DNA of 64,000 bases from Pseudobutyrivibrio ruminis. GTDB taxonomy: Bacteria; Bacillota; Clostridia; Lachnospirales; Lachnospiraceae. This document shows, piece after piece, positions 33,949 to 43,830 of the stretch; position 1 is the first letter of the stretch; each line of letters opens with the position of its first letter. The stretch is from positions 368,872 through 432,871 of the forward strand of contig NZ_SVET01000001.1 of NCBI RefSeq assembly GCF_015057245.1, in the 5' to 3' direction. The notes beneath the pieces are model-generated. The model searched no databases, was not told the origin of the DNA, and worked only from the letters and a program-made list of their open reading frames with translations. The translations under genes and the position numbers were made by a program.

Positions 33949-36381
33949 CTATGCCCATTTCTCCATAATATTTTGAACCAACTTTACACATTCTGCTGCA
34001 TCAGCCGAATATCCATCTGCACTAATCTCATCCTTGAAGGATTCGTTTATACATGCTCCGCCAATAATAATCTTAGCTCTACAGCCCTTTTCCTTAGCGA
34101 GCTTAACCACATCATCCATTCGCATCATTGTGGTGGTCATAAGGGCAGACAGACCAATTATATCTGCATCAACCTCTACTGCCTTATCAATGATTATGGC
34201 TGCTGGTACATCCTTGCCTAGATCAATTACGTTGAAGCCATAGTTTTTAAGCATAAGTGCAACCAAATTCTTTCCAATATCGTGAATATCACCCTCTACT
34301 GTGGCAATAACAACCGTCGCCTTTGCTTCAGTAGAATCGCTGGCAAGAAGTGGTTCTATGTGCTTCATTCCCACTTCCATCGCATTTGCTCCCGCTATTA
34401 GCTGTGGCAAGAAATACTTCTTTTTATCATATAAATCACCTACTACGTTTATTCCCTTAATAAGGTGATTTTCGATTATTTCCTGTGGCTCCATTCCAGC
34501 ATCTAAAAGCTTTTGTATTTCAGAAACTATCTGGTCCTTTTTTCCTTTTATAACACACTCAGCCACTGGACTTTCTGAAGATGTAGTGCTGGTTTCCGGC
34601 TTTGCCCCAGCTGGGCTACCACTTGTGGCTCCTCCCGCTGTCATTGATAACACTGGCAGTGATGCATATTTTTCCAACGCCCCAGGCTTGTTCATAAGTG
34701 TATCTGCTGCTGCAGCCTGATACATAAGCATATCCTGGCTTGGATTTGCAATAGCCATAGTAAGGCCTTTGCTGACAGCTATGGTAAGATATGTGGCGTT
34801 TACAAACTGTCTATTAGGCATTCCAAATGATATGTTGGACAAACCGCATACTGTAGGAAGTCCCAACTCATTCTTGCAGTATTCTATGGTTTCAAAGCAC
34901 TGTAATCCTGCTGTACCTTCAGCACCAACTGTCTGTACCAGCACGTCTACCACTGCTGCATCCCTATCTAGTCCAATAGCTTCTGCTGCATTAAGAACAG
35001 TGGCAATATGCTCTTTCTTTTCTTCCATATCCTTTGGAAGTCCCGCTCCCGACAATGGAAGTGTGATAAACATAGCTCCATATTTCTTTGCAAGCTTAAG
35101 CATAGGCTCCATCTTTTCTTTTTCAGCAGATATAGAGTTAATGAGAGCACGTCCTGGATATATGCGAAGCGCAGCCTCCATAACATCCACATGGCTAGTA
35201 TCCAAACATAAAGGTAAATCAACTGCTGATGTTACCTCATAAATACTATCAAGCATCATCTGCTTCTCATCGATGCCATTCATACCCATATTTACGTCGA
35301 GAATGTTGGCTCCCTTTTCTTCCTGCTCTCTTGCAAAATCCACAACCATGGATAGAGAGCCTGAAAGTAGGCTAGCCTGGAATTTCTTTTTGCCTGTAGG
35401 ATTGATTCTTTCACCGATAACCATAAATGGTCCGTCTAAGTCAATCCAGGTATTCATTCGCTCAGAAGTAACAACCCTCATAGGCTTCTTTTCAATCTGA
35501 TGCTGTTTTTTATCCTTCAAACGAGAAACCAGAGCTGATATGTGCTCCGGTGTAGAACCGCAACATCCACCAAAGAGCCATGCTCCTGCTTCATAAAGCT
35601 TTTCGCAAGCATCTGCAAAAGCATCAGGGCTCATCTTGTAAACAGTCTTGCCATCCTCAAGCTCAGGCAAGCCAGCGTTTGGCTTTACAATAATAGGGAT
35701 GTTTGCAACTGACGCCATCTGCTGAACAAGCTCTAGCATAGCATCAGGGCCAGTGCTGCAATTCATTCCCACACAATCTACACCCATTGACTGAAGAACA
35801 ATCATGGCTGTATCTGGTGATGTTCCGTACAGTGTCTTTCCATCTGGATTAAAGGTAAGAGAAACAATGATTGGTAAGTCACATGATTCCTTGATAGCAA
35901 GAACTGCTGCACGACACTCCTGAAGGCTCATCATAGTTTCAACTACGAAAAGATCTACACCTTCCTGAAGAATAGCCTCCACCTGCTCCTTATAGCAGTC
36001 TACTAAATCCTCAAACATAAGGTCTCCAAGAGGATAAAGCTGCTTACCTGTCATAGAAATATCTGCTGCAACAAGGCCTTTATCCCCTGCAACCTGCCTT
36101 GAGAGGCGGACAAGCTGCCTATTCATCTCCACAAGCTTGTCCTCTAACCCATATTCTGCTAGCTTGATTCTAGAGGCTGTGAAAGTAGGTGCCAACACAA
36201 TATCTGAACCTGCATCAAAATAAGCCTTTTGCAATTCCTGAATAGCCCAAGGATTATCAATAATCCATTTTTCTGGACATACTCCTGCCGGCATTCCCCT
36301 TTTTTGAAGCTCAGTACCTGTAGCCCCATCAATAAATACAATTCTTTTTTCAAGTAACTCTCTAAAATCCGCTCTAGTCAT
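33949..36381 (-). CDS. metH: Cobalamin-dependent methionine synthase without activation domain
   Basis: Protein of 810 residues in three domains. Residues 1-290 form the homocysteine domain, with zinc ligands in GMNCS and GGCCGSTPEH. Residues about 310-590 form the pterin-binding domain (VIGERINPTGKKKFQ, GANILDVNMGMNGIDE). Residues about 610-810 form the cobalamin-binding part, with EGDIHDIGKNLV (the DxHxxG motif that supplies the cobalt His). The reactivation domain (about 330 residues in the E. coli enzyme) is missing, as in many clostridia. In those a separate protein may take its role; none is seen here. GAGGAG precedes the ATG. No B12 or SAM riboswitch fits in the 29-base gap upstream. 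Confidence 0.93.
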   Translation of the reverse strand: MTRADFRELLEKRIVFIDGATGTELQKRGMPAGVCPEKWIIDNPWAIQELQKAYFDAGSDIVLAPTFTASRIKLAEYGLEDKLVEMNRQLVRLSRQVAGDKGLVAADISMTGKQLYPLGDLMFEDLVDCYKEQVEAILQEGVDLFVVETMMSLQECRAAVLAIKESCDLPIIVSLTFNPDGKTLYGTSPDTAMIVLQSMGVDCVGMNCSTGPDAMLELVQQMASVANIPIIVKPNAGLPELEDGKTVYKMSPDAFADACEKLYEAGAWLFGGCCGSTPEHISALVSRLKDKKQHQIEKKPMRVVTSERMNTWIDLDGPFMVIGERINPTGKKKFQASLLSGSLSMVVDFAREQEEKGANILDVNMGMNGIDEKQMMLDSIYEVTSAVDLPLCLDTSHVDVMEAALRIYPGRALINSISAEKEKMEPMLKLAKKYGAMFITLPLSGAGLPKDMEEKKEHIATVLNAAEAIGLDRDAAVVDVLVQTVGAEGTAGLQCFETIEYCKNELGLPTVCGLSNISFGMPNRQFVNATYLTIAVSKGLTMAIANPSQDMLMYQAAAADTLMNKPGALEKYASLPVLSMTAGGATSGSPAGAKPETSTTSSESPVAECVIKGKKDQIVSEIQKLLDAGMEPQEIIENHLIKGINVVGDLYDKKKYFLPQLIAGANAMEVGMKHIEPLLASDSTEAKATVVIATVEGDIHDIGKNLVALMLKNYGFNVIDLGKDVPAAIIIDKAVEVDADIIGLSALMTTTMMRMDDVVKLAKEKGCRAKIIIGGACINESFKDEISADGYSADAAECVKLVQNIMEKWA

Positions 36382-36410
36382 TATTTCTCCTCTTAAAAAC
36401 CCGCTTAACT

Positions 36411-37478
36411 CTAGTCTCTTAAAATTGTTCCACCACCAAGTACTACATCGCCATCATAGAAAACAGCTGCCTGACCTGGAGTAATTGCTCGCTGTGGCTC
36501 ATCAAAAACAACCTTTGCTGAAGTTGCATCAATACGCTCAACTGTGCATGGCTGCTCAGTCATACGATAACGAACCTTGGCCTTGCATTTAAATGTAGGT
36601 CTGTCGTCTGTTGGATCAATCCAGTTGATGTTCTTAACAATAGTGGTTGTTGTAAATAAATCTTCGTTTTTACCAAGAACCACCTGATTATTCTTAACAT
36701 CAAGCTCAGTAACATAAAGAGGATGTTCTGCCGAAATACCAAGCCCCTTACGCTGTCCTATTGTGTATCCAACAATACCCTTGTGTGTACCCATAACATT
36801 GCCATCATGGTCCACAAAATCACCTGGTGCATATTCCTTACCTGTAAATCTCTTCAAGGCTGAAACATAATCGCCATCTGGTACAAAGCAAATATCCTGA
36901 CTGTCAGGCTTGTTTGCATTTATAAAGTCATGACTCTCTGCAATCTTTCTAACCTCATCCTTAGAAATCTCACCTAATGGGAATTCAGTGTGTGCTAATT
37001 CATTTTGAGTCATTGCATATAAAACATAGCTCTGATCCTTGTTTGAATCCAGTCCCTTAAGAAGCTGATACCCATTATCAGTCTTTCTTATTCTTGCATA
37101 GTGTCCTGTAACTATTTTCTCACAGCCAAGAATCTCAGCCCTTCTATAAAGCTCATCAAACTTCATATGCTTGTTACATTCAATACAAGGATTAGGTGTC
37201 ATACCATTTTCATAGCAATAGATAAAATCATCTATTACAGTTTCTCTGAATTTATCCTGAAAATTGAAGGTATGATGTGGCATGCCTAATCTACGTGCTA
37301 CGGATTTTGCATCCTCCACATCATCAAGGGAACAGCAAGTATGTGAGCCACAGACCCCTATATCCTCATTGGCATACAGCTTCATTGTACATCCAATGCA
37401 TTCATATCCTTTTTCCTTCATCATTAAAGCAGCGACACTACTATCTACTCCGCCGCTCATCGCAATAAGTGCTTTCAT
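36411..37478 (-). CDS. mnmA: tRNA 2-thiouridine synthase MnmA
   Basis: Enzyme of 355 residues that makes 2-thiouridine at the wobble position of Lys, Glu and Gln tRNAs. The PP-loop is ALIAMSGGVDSSVAALMM at residue 3; CIECNKHMKFD holds the first active Cys (near residue 100), and the second Cys is in SQDICFVPDGDY near residue 198. TIGQRKGLGIS is the usual later motif. GGAGG lies before the ATG. It follows the HD protein by 13 bases and is followed by metH, all on the minus strand, so the three may be one operon. Confidence 0.96.
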   Translation of the reverse strand: MKALIAMSGGVDSSVAALMMKEKGYECIGCTMKLYANEDIGVCGSHTCCSLDDVEDAKSVARRLGMPHHTFNFQDKFRETVIDDFIYCYENGMTPNPCIECNKHMKFDELYRRAEILGCEKIVTGHYARIRKTDNGYQLLKGLDSNKDQSYVLYAMTQNELAHTEFPLGEISKDEVRKIAESHDFINANKPDSQDICFVPDGDYVSALKRFTGKEYAPGDFVDHDGNVMGTHKGIVGYTIGQRKGLGISAEHPLYVTELDVKNNQVVLGKNEDLFTTTTIVKNINWIDPTDDRPTFKCKAKVRYRMTEQPCTVERIDATSAKVVFDEPQRAITPGQAAVFYDGDVVLGGGTILRD

Positions 37479-37491
37479 TTTTCCTCCAAAA

Positions 37492-38082
37492 CTATTCGTC
37501 TTTAATATTTCCTCGACTTACATTGTCGCTAATAATTGCATCAACCACTTCGAAAAGCTTTTTCGAACCTAAAGCTGTCTTGTCCTGTCTGCCATGTACC
37601 TGTGTAGCAGTGACTCCATGCTTGCGCCAATCTTCTCCACCATTGCTATTATTAAGCATTAGTGGCTGTACATTATCCATTGCACGAGCAAACTTGGCCT
37701 CTGCTGTTTCATAGGCTTCGAATTCTTCAAAAAGAGACATCAATTCCTTTGCCTGATCTTCTGGAAGCATTCCGAATATACGATTCTTAGCAGCTTCCTC
37801 TCTGGCTGCTTGTGTCTTTTTATTTTCCTCATCATAGGCATAGGTATCACCTGCATCAATCTCCACAATATCGTGAATCAAGCACATCAGCATTACTTTG
37901 CCTATATCAACTGGTTCATTTGAATATTCTCTAAGAAGATACGCCATAATGGCCATATGCCAGGCGTGCTCAGCATCGTTTTCATTTCTGCCATGGCCCG
38001 ACAAATGAGTTTGTCTAAATATGTTCTTCTCTTTATCTATTTCTAATGCAAAATCTAATTGTTTTTTAAGTCTATCGTCCAT
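37492..38082 (-). CDS. YfbR-like HD-domain hydrolase
   Basis: Protein of 196 residues with an intact HD metal site: NDAEHAWHMAIMA near residue 36, the HD pair in CLIHDIVEIDAGDT near residue 67, and the C-terminal Asp in RAMDNVQPL near residue 133. This matches the YfbR group of 5'-deoxynucleotidases, which remove phosphate from dNMPs; other HD proteins of this group have other substrates. AGGAG precedes the ATG. It is the first gene of a possible operon with mnmA and metH. Confidence 0.85.
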   Translation of the reverse strand: MDDRLKKQLDFALEIDKEKNIFRQTHLSGHGRNENDAEHAWHMAIMAYLLREYSNEPVDIGKVMLMCLIHDIVEIDAGDTYAYDEENKKTQAAREEAAKNRIFGMLPEDQAKELMSLFEEFEAYETAEAKFARAMDNVQPLMLNNSNGGEDWRKHGVTATQVHGRQDKTALGSKKLFEVVDAIISDNVSRGNIKDE

Positions 38083-38260
38083 TTTAATATATCTCCTATC
38101 AATTTAGTAGATAAATCTATTATGGGATAGAATAAAATAAAACTCTAGTCTTTTCAACATAAAATCATTTCAAAAAATACCACAATTTTCACAAAGTAGG
38201 CACAAATATTAAATAGAATAAATAATAATCCTTATACAATGTTATTTCTATAGGTAAGAT

Positions 38261-39706
38261 ATGGATAACAATTTATATTCACTACTAAAACAAACAGCAA
38301 ATCTATCTTCTCTTCCATGCACAATCATGTCTGTAGAGAAAAAATCTGATGGCACCTGTGGTGATATTCGTTTTTACGCCATAAACGATATCTTCAAAAG
38401 AAGCTACTACGACATGTTTATGGAGCAGGAAGGTAATAATAAAGTTGCCTTTGAAGATTTTGATGAGGTAATTGAGGGACAATTGTATACTGCTCATCTT
38501 CCAAAGGAACCAAAATTTGAAGACATATGTTTTAGAGCTGCCTGGGGAAATGAGCATATTCACACATATGTAGATACTACAAAAATGTACGGTTACTGGA
38601 CTGAAGATATATTATTTCCAGTCAACTGCGAACATGATGAAACAGTAGCCTACTGCCAGTTTATGTACACTCTAAACAAAGAAATGGATACAGGGAAATT
38701 TAGTGCTGTTTCTCCTGATGTTTCCAGTTTCGTAATAAAGGTTTGTTTGGAGATGCGTAATGAAAATGCATTTTCCAATAGTATGGACATTATCACTCGT
38801 GACCTGAGGGAATATGCTAATTCTGAATCTGCCTGTATTTTAACAGTAGATTCTGACCAACAAAAATTTGAAATTATAAGCGAATCAGTACGCAACAACG
38901 CTTATTGTATCAAGGATATTTTTTCAAACTTTTCATTTGAAATTGTTGGATGCTGGGAGAGACTTCTCTCTGAAACAAATAATATAATCATTCAAAATAA
39001 TAAAGACATGTCCTACTATGAGGCTCAGGCACCTGATTGGATTAAAACCTATAAGGATGCCGGAGGTAAGGCCTTGTGCCTAATGCCATTTATTCATCAT
39101 GGTGTTATCATCGGATATCTTTACATTTCAAATTTTGATACAAGTGAAACCACTCGTCTAAAGGATACTTTAGAGCTAATAAGCTTCTTCCTGACAGCCG
39201 AAGTTGCCAATCACATGATTCTAGAAAAGCTGGAATATCTCAGCAACGTAGATGTGCTTACAGGCGTTTTAAACAGAAACTGCATGAACGTTAATGTGGA
39301 TGAGCTTTCCCTTAAGCTGAAGCTGGATCCCAAACCATTTGCAGTGGCCTTCTGTGATCTAAATGGTTTAAAAACAATAAACGACCATGGCGGACACAAT
39401 TCAGGGGATGAATTATTAAAGGATGCTGCCAATGTGCTTAAGGAAGTTTTTATAGGTGATCAAATATATCGAGCAGGCGGTGACGAATTCGCCATCATAT
39501 CCCTTAATAGCACAGAAGGGGAATTTTTAGAAAAGCTTGCCCTATTACGACAAAAGGCCTGTGATCCTGATTGGTTAAATTTTGCTATAGGACATTATTA
39601 CGATGCAAATAGCGGAAATCTTCGACTGGCAATGAGATATGCAGATGAAAACATGTACGAGGATAAAAATGCCTTTTACGAAGCCTATCCTGATAAACGT
39701 AGATAA
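38261..39706 (+). CDS. Diguanylate cyclase (GGDEF domain) with sensor region
   Basis: Protein of 481 residues. Residues about 1-150 resemble a PAS-type domain, about 165-310 a GAF-like domain (SACILTVDSDQQKFEIISES, GVIIGYLYISNF), and the last 165 form a GGDEF domain: VDVLTGVLNRNCMN, FCDLNGLKTINDHGGHNSGDELL and YRAGGDEFAIIS. The active-site motif AGGDEF is intact, so it should make c-di-GMP. No RxxD inhibitory site is seen five residues before it. The product is soluble. A weak TAGGT site precedes the ATG. The next gene follows in 20 bases and may be co-transcribed. Confidence 0.92.
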   Translation: MDNNLYSLLKQTANLSSLPCTIMSVEKKSDGTCGDIRFYAINDIFKRSYYDMFMEQEGNNKVAFEDFDEVIEGQLYTAHLPKEPKFEDICFRAAWGNEHIHTYVDTTKMYGYWTEDILFPVNCEHDETVAYCQFMYTLNKEMDTGKFSAVSPDVSSFVIKVCLEMRNENAFSNSMDIITRDLREYANSESACILTVDSDQQKFEIISESVRNNAYCIKDIFSNFSFEIVGCWERLLSETNNIIIQNNKDMSYYEAQAPDWIKTYKDAGGKALCLMPFIHHGVIIGYLYISNFDTSETTRLKDTLELISFFLTAEVANHMILEKLEYLSNVDVLTGVLNRNCMNVNVDELSLKLKLDPKPFAVAFCDLNGLKTINDHGGHNSGDELLKDAANVLKEVFIGDQIYRAGGDEFAIISLNSTEGEFLEKLALLRQKACDPDWLNFAIGHYYDANSGNLRLAMRYADENMYEDKNAFYEAYPDKRR

Positions 39707-39726
39707 TATACGAAAGGTGACATACT

Positions 39727-40122
39727 ATGAATACAAACAGAATTGTGAATGAAAACTTTTATGATGAATACCAGTACTTTGATTCCGTGTTGGCAAAGCG
39801 TTTTAAAATCGAGGAAAACGGTGTGGTCAGATATATAAAAGAAATGAAAAATGCCGTAATCGATGTACGAGATGTTTTACCAGAGTGGGATCCTACAATC
39901 GCCCGCTTACAGAAAATGAAAGTTCGCTACGACAGTCTCGACAATGCCGAAAGCAGTTTTGATGACTTCCAAGGCAAAGATGAGGATGTGGTTTGGATTA
40001 AGGTATTCCTTACCAAGCTAGAATCCCATGCAGATCCTCTTTCAAAATACAGCAAACTGGAATTTACCTATAAGAAACGTAAAAAGAGCTTTTTCCAAAA
40101 ACTAAAAGCACTATTTAGCTAA
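39727..40122 (+). CDS. Hypothetical protein downstream of diguanylate cyclase
   Basis: Protein of 131 residues, charged and soluble, with a basic C-terminus (YKKRKKSFFQKLKALFS) that could bind membrane. It has EWDPTIARLQKMKVRYDSLD and VVWIKVFLTKLESHADP. I do not recognise a family. AAAGGTG lies 10 bases before the ATG. It starts 20 bases after the GGDEF gene and ends at a clear terminator, so the two genes are likely one unit, perhaps a signalling partner; this is inference. Confidence 0.72.
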   Translation: MNTNRIVNENFYDEYQYFDSVLAKRFKIEENGVVRYIKEMKNAVIDVRDVLPEWDPTIARLQKMKVRYDSLDNAESSFDDFQGKDEDVVWIKVFLTKLESHADPLSKYSKLEFTYKKRKKSFFQKLKALFS

Positions 40123-40126
40123 AATA

Positions 40127-40157
40127 AAAACCAATCCCCATTGCAGGGATTGGTTTT
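40127..40157. terminator. Bidirectional terminator between hypothetical and MCP genes
   Basis: The stem AAAACCAATCCC (40127-40138) pairs with 40146-40157, with T-runs on both strands. It serves the plus-strand hypothetical gene and the minus-strand chemoreceptor gene. Confidence 0.88.
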
Positions 40158-40170
40158 ATTATTATCTTCA

Positions 40171-41880
40171 TTAAATTGTAAATGAATCTTTAATCTCTCT
40201 AAGCTCGTTAGAGTTTTCTTCTGTCTCACCTACAACCTTTACAACACCGTCAGAAAGCATTGCAACATCAGTTGCTTTTTCTGCCACTGTTGTTACCGCT
40301 TCTGCCGCCTCACCTACAGTCTTAGAAATCTCATCAACTGAAATAGAAATTGCTGTGGTAGACTCCTGAAGTTCTCCAATCTTTTCTGATATATCGCCTA
40401 ATACATCTGAGAAATTCTCTGCATCAAGCTTGTAGTTATCTGCCATCTTAAGGAAGCTATCATAATCGTTTGCAACATCTTTTTCTATATATCCAAGTGT
40501 TCTTGTAAGACACTCATTCATTAAGTCTACAGAATTCTGAACCTCAGATACGATTTCCATAATACCAGCAACTGTATCGCTAGACTGAGTTGCAAGTCCA
40601 CCGATTTCTGTAGCTACAACTGCAAAACCTTTTCCTGCCTCGCCTGCACGAGCTGCTTCAATTGATGCATTTAAAGCAAGGAGATTTGTCTGGCTGGCAA
40701 TATCCTGAATTGCCACTGCAAGAGAATTAACCTTCTCAACAGCTTTTGACTTTTCAAGTGCTTCCTGTCCCTGTGCATTAATCTCTTCGTACATTCTTTC
40801 AGTCTTTTCCTTGGCTGCAACAGTTTCATCATAGACTGCACTTGCTTTCTTTCTGGTCTCTTTTGCATTGTCTGCACCAACCCTAACTTCATCAGCAATA
40901 GCATCAGCATTCTCTTTGATTGCAACTGTTCTTTCGCTGATTACGTCTGTGGTAGCACTTGTTTCCTGCATACTAGCCGCAAGCTCCTCAGATGTGGCTG
41001 AATTGTCTGCATTAGCAGAATCGATTTCAGCGGTAATATCCTTAAGTCTAAGAGCATGTCCTTCCAAATCAACAGAAGTATTGGCAATACGCTCAACTAT
41101 ATTTCGAAGGCTCTCTTCCATCTCTCCTACAGCTCTAGCCATAGTTCCAGTTTCATCCTTCTTATGCTCAATAACTTCCAACTCATCACTTGAAGAGAAA
41201 TCAAGCCTTGAAACACTACCAATAACATTTGTAATAATCTTGATTGGCCCAGTTATGCCTTTGGCAGCAGTAATACCTATAATAAGCACAACCACACCAA
41301 CTATACATGATAAGAGAATTCCAAGATTTCTAATCTGGTTAATCTCTGCCATAATCTCTGACTCATTTGCCACGCAAACTGTCACCCAGCCAGCTGACTC
41401 TATTACCTGATATGAACTATATTTAGCAACGCCATTTTCATCTACGTAATGAATAATACCGCTTGGAACATATGAACCGGTTGGTATTTGTGCAAGTATA
41501 TTTTTCACATCCTCATTAAATACCTCTGTTCCGATTTTATCTTCCTTCTTGTGATACAAGAAAATGCCATCCTGATCTACAACATAAATAGAGCTAGAAT
41601 CTATACCATTTAAGCCTCTACCTTCAAAAATAGGCTTAAGCACTTCATAATCTACTCCTTCAAGTCCCTTCGCTGCAATTTCCTGCTCTACAATTTCCGA
41701 GCATAGAGTGGACAAATCCTGCATATTGTTTTCGTTGACTTTCTGGATTGTAGCCTTTGCTCTTGGAATGATATAAGCAATGTTGAGAACAAAAAATGCA
41801 ATAACACTGATTATTATCAATGTGAGAATCTTCACGTAAATCGAATGAAGATTAAATCCTGCCTTGGTAGACTTTTCCAT
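40171..41880 (-). CDS. Methyl-accepting chemotaxis protein
   Basis: Chemoreceptor of 569 residues. The N-terminal helix (ILTLIIISVIAFFVLNIAYI) is followed by an extracellular single-Cache-like sensor of about 130 residues (SSIYVVDQDGIFLYHKKEDKIG). A second helix (GILLSCIVGVVVLIIGITAA, near residue 190), a HAMP part and the signalling coiled coil follow. The tip sequence QTNLLALNASIEAARAGEAG is intact. The C-terminus has no pentapeptide tether. The ligand cannot be told; single-Cache domains often bind small acids. It implies a motile or at least chemotactic organism. Nearest neighbours in signalling are the GGDEF gene and the hypothetical gene. Confidence 0.94.
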   Translation of the reverse strand: MEKSTKAGFNLHSIYVKILTLIIISVIAFFVLNIAYIIPRAKATIQKVNENNMQDLSTLCSEIVEQEIAAKGLEGVDYEVLKPIFEGRGLNGIDSSSIYVVDQDGIFLYHKKEDKIGTEVFNEDVKNILAQIPTGSYVPSGIIHYVDENGVAKYSSYQVIESAGWVTVCVANESEIMAEINQIRNLGILLSCIVGVVVLIIGITAAKGITGPIKIITNVIGSVSRLDFSSSDELEVIEHKKDETGTMARAVGEMEESLRNIVERIANTSVDLEGHALRLKDITAEIDSANADNSATSEELAASMQETSATTDVISERTVAIKENADAIADEVRVGADNAKETRKKASAVYDETVAAKEKTERMYEEINAQGQEALEKSKAVEKVNSLAVAIQDIASQTNLLALNASIEAARAGEAGKGFAVVATEIGGLATQSSDTVAGIMEIVSEVQNSVDLMNECLTRTLGYIEKDVANDYDSFLKMADNYKLDAENFSDVLGDISEKIGELQESTTAISISVDEISKTVGEAAEAVTTVAEKATDVAMLSDGVVKVVGETEENSNELREIKDSFTI

Positions 41881-41972
41881 ATAATGCTCCTTTCAATATA
41901 TATAGTTATTTTCCAAATTATTTTTATATTGCGAACAACATTATTATATATGGATACTGTATATATTTTGTG

Positions 41973-42018
41973 TTTTTTTTATAAAAAATGAGACATTCTT
42001 CCATGAATGTCTCATTTT
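41973..42018 (-). terminator. Terminator of the sigma/anti-sigma operon
   Basis: The stem AAAATGAGACATTC (41985-41998) pairs with 42005-42018 around a six-base loop, and T-rich sequence follows on the minus strand. It lies 20 bases after the anti-sigma gene. Confidence 0.88.
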
Positions 42019-42037
42019 AATATCATTATTTATGATT

Positions 42038-43138
42038 TTACTGTATTTCTACCTCAACTTTATCAACTCCACCACAATCTGTTGGCCATAGTAGTAAAGA
42101 TTTTATTTCAGAAATATCAATAACTCTATCAAAGCAACTTGCGCATACTGCATATTCCTCAGTATCATCTGTAAATCCACTAGAGCCTCCGTTTCCAACA
42201 TAAGGAAGTCTAGTACCATCTTTCATAACAAAACCTGTAAATTCAGGTATTCCGGTGCCGTCCTCACTAGCCTCTACCTTTCCATTAACCTTATAGTTCA
42301 CTGTTATTGATACAGGTGATATATCTATAGTTGTGATTGTAAAATTGCTTTCAGGTACATCTTTATTCACTGTTATTGTCTGAGCGTTGCTAGTGGTTGG
42401 AAGCTGTAATTCAAAGCTCCAATCACCTTTTACTTGCGCCTCATACTCAGCTTTACCAGGATATATTCCAAGTGAAGAAAAGTCCACATGTAAGGTGTTT
42501 CCAGGTATTGTATTTAATCCATCTACAGCCTGAATTTGGATTACATATTCCAAATCTCCATTCTCATCCAAGTAATGACCAATAAATCCATCCTGCTCAA
42601 GTGGCGATCCATCCTCGTAAACACCCATGCCATTATCATCAATTATAATTCCATCATAGAAGTAGCTGCTTCCATTTACCCATGAAGACTCTGAATCTTT
42701 CTCATCACCTAAATAATAATCTACATCTACCCCTGGCTCTTCTTTATCAGAAATGCTAAATCCCGAAACCTTAAAAGAAACATATGCAAATTTATCATCG
42801 GCAACTACTGTGTCGGGAGCTATAGTGATTCCCTGATCTGTCACTTGATATGAAGAATAATCAGTAAGCTCCGGATATACGATAGCCTGTCCCTGTTCAG
42901 TTAAAGTCTGCTGCTGCACATCAGAAGATTTTAGAGCACCATTCATTCCTCTTCCCCAGAAATGATGTATAGCTGCTGCAGCTGTGGCTGTTGCTAGAAG
43001 AGCAAAACAAATACATGCAACAAATGATAATCTCTTATGAAATTTTACAACCTTTTTTTCCTCTGAATATCTATATGCTTTTGCTAATACTGTATCGTCG
43101 ATTCCAACCATACTTAAATACAAATCTCTACTTCTCAT
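42038..43138 (-). CDS. DUF4179-type anti-sigma factor, membrane-anchored
   Basis: Protein of 366 residues with a cytoplasmic N-terminal part (about 35 residues, DTVLAKAYRYSEEKKVVKFHK), one membrane helix (LSFVACICFALLATATAAAA) and an extracellular part of about 300 residues (YAYVSFK-like strands, then FSGFVMKDGTRLP). This fits DUF4179 proteins found next to ECF sigma factors. It should hold the sigma factor encoded upstream until an outside signal is sensed. The overlap with the sigma gene is four bases (ATGA). The extracellular part has repeated beta segments and no recognisable enzyme motif. Confidence 0.85.
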   Translation of the reverse strand: MRSRDLYLSMVGIDDTVLAKAYRYSEEKKVVKFHKRLSFVACICFALLATATAAAAIHHFWGRGMNGALKSSDVQQQTLTEQGQAIVYPELTDYSSYQVTDQGITIAPDTVVADDKFAYVSFKVSGFSISDKEEPGVDVDYYLGDEKDSESSWVNGSSYFYDGIIIDDNGMGVYEDGSPLEQDGFIGHYLDENGDLEYVIQIQAVDGLNTIPGNTLHVDFSSLGIYPGKAEYEAQVKGDWSFELQLPTTSNAQTITVNKDVPESNFTITTIDISPVSITVNYKVNGKVEASEDGTGIPEFTGFVMKDGTRLPYVGNGGSSGFTDDTEEYAVCASCFDRVIDISEIKSLLLWPTDCGGVDKVEVEIQ

Positions 43139-43698
43139 GATGCTAAATATCCCTCCCTTACTAATGTGCTCTGTAGCTTTCCTCTTAATCTACTAAGCGT
43201 CACTGATACATTGTTCTGAGTCATTCCAAACTTTTTAGCAATTGTACTGATATCCTCTGTGTAAAAATATCTACATGAGAAAATATAAGCTTCCCTGTCT
43301 GGTAGATTATTTACAAAATCTCTGATAATACGCGAAAGCTCTGCCCCAAGAATTGAGCCTTCAACATCACTTGAATCTGGTATACATTCCTCAAGCTCAT
43401 CAAGTACTTCCGCTATTTCTCCACCGCCTCTTTTTTTCGCTGTCATATTCTCGTATTTATTAAATGCAATGTTACGAGTAATCTTCCCTAAAAAGATTCT
43501 CAAAATCTGAGGTCTTGTTGGCGGAATTCTTTTCCATGCCTTCATATATGTATCATCTAAAGCTTCTTCCACATCCTCTGGACACTTTAAAATATTTCCT
43601 GCTATAGATGCCAGATAATTGCCATACTTAACATCTGTCTCTTCAATTGCACGTTCATTACGATTGAAATATAACTCTATTATCTCCTCGTCTCTCAT
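43135..43698 (-). CDS. ECF RNA polymerase sigma factor
   Basis: Sigma-70 family protein of 187 residues. Region 2 covers about residues 10-85 (CPEDVEEALDDTYMKAWKRIPP), and region 4 covers about 125-180, with DISTIAKKFGMTQNNVSVTLSRLRGKL as the helix-turn-helix. The N-terminal start is MRDEEIIELYFNRNE. It overlaps the anti-sigma gene by four bases and is the first gene of this unit. Promoters recognised by it cannot be read from the window, but it probably controls its own operon. Confidence 0.9.
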   Translation of the reverse strand: MRDEEIIELYFNRNERAIEETDVKYGNYLASIAGNILKCPEDVEEALDDTYMKAWKRIPPTRPQILRIFLGKITRNIAFNKYENMTAKKRGGGEIAEVLDELEECIPDSSDVEGSILGAELSRIIRDFVNNLPDREAYIFSCRYFYTEDISTIAKKFGMTQNNVSVTLSRLRGKLQSTLVREGYLAS

Positions 43699-43771
43699 AT
43701 TTGCTCCCTTCGAATTGTTATTTGTAGGCCTTACATCTATATAGACAGGAATTAGATTTGTATCTTACAAA

Positions 43772-43817
43772 AAAATAAAAAAAATTACTCAACCTATTTT
43801 ACTATAGGTTGAGTAAT
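43772..43817 (-). terminator. Terminator after the fRMsr operon
   Basis: A perfect 13-bp stem (43784-43796 with 43805-43817, ATTACTCAACCTA type) is followed by a T-rich run on the minus strand. It lies just after the fRMsr stop. Confidence 0.88.
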
Positions 43818-43830
43818 TATGACTCATTTT

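Noticed and set aside
35273..36381. Search for a SAM or B12 riboswitch for metH
   Set aside because: Only 29 bases separate metH from mnmA, and no such element fits upstream of the HD gene either.
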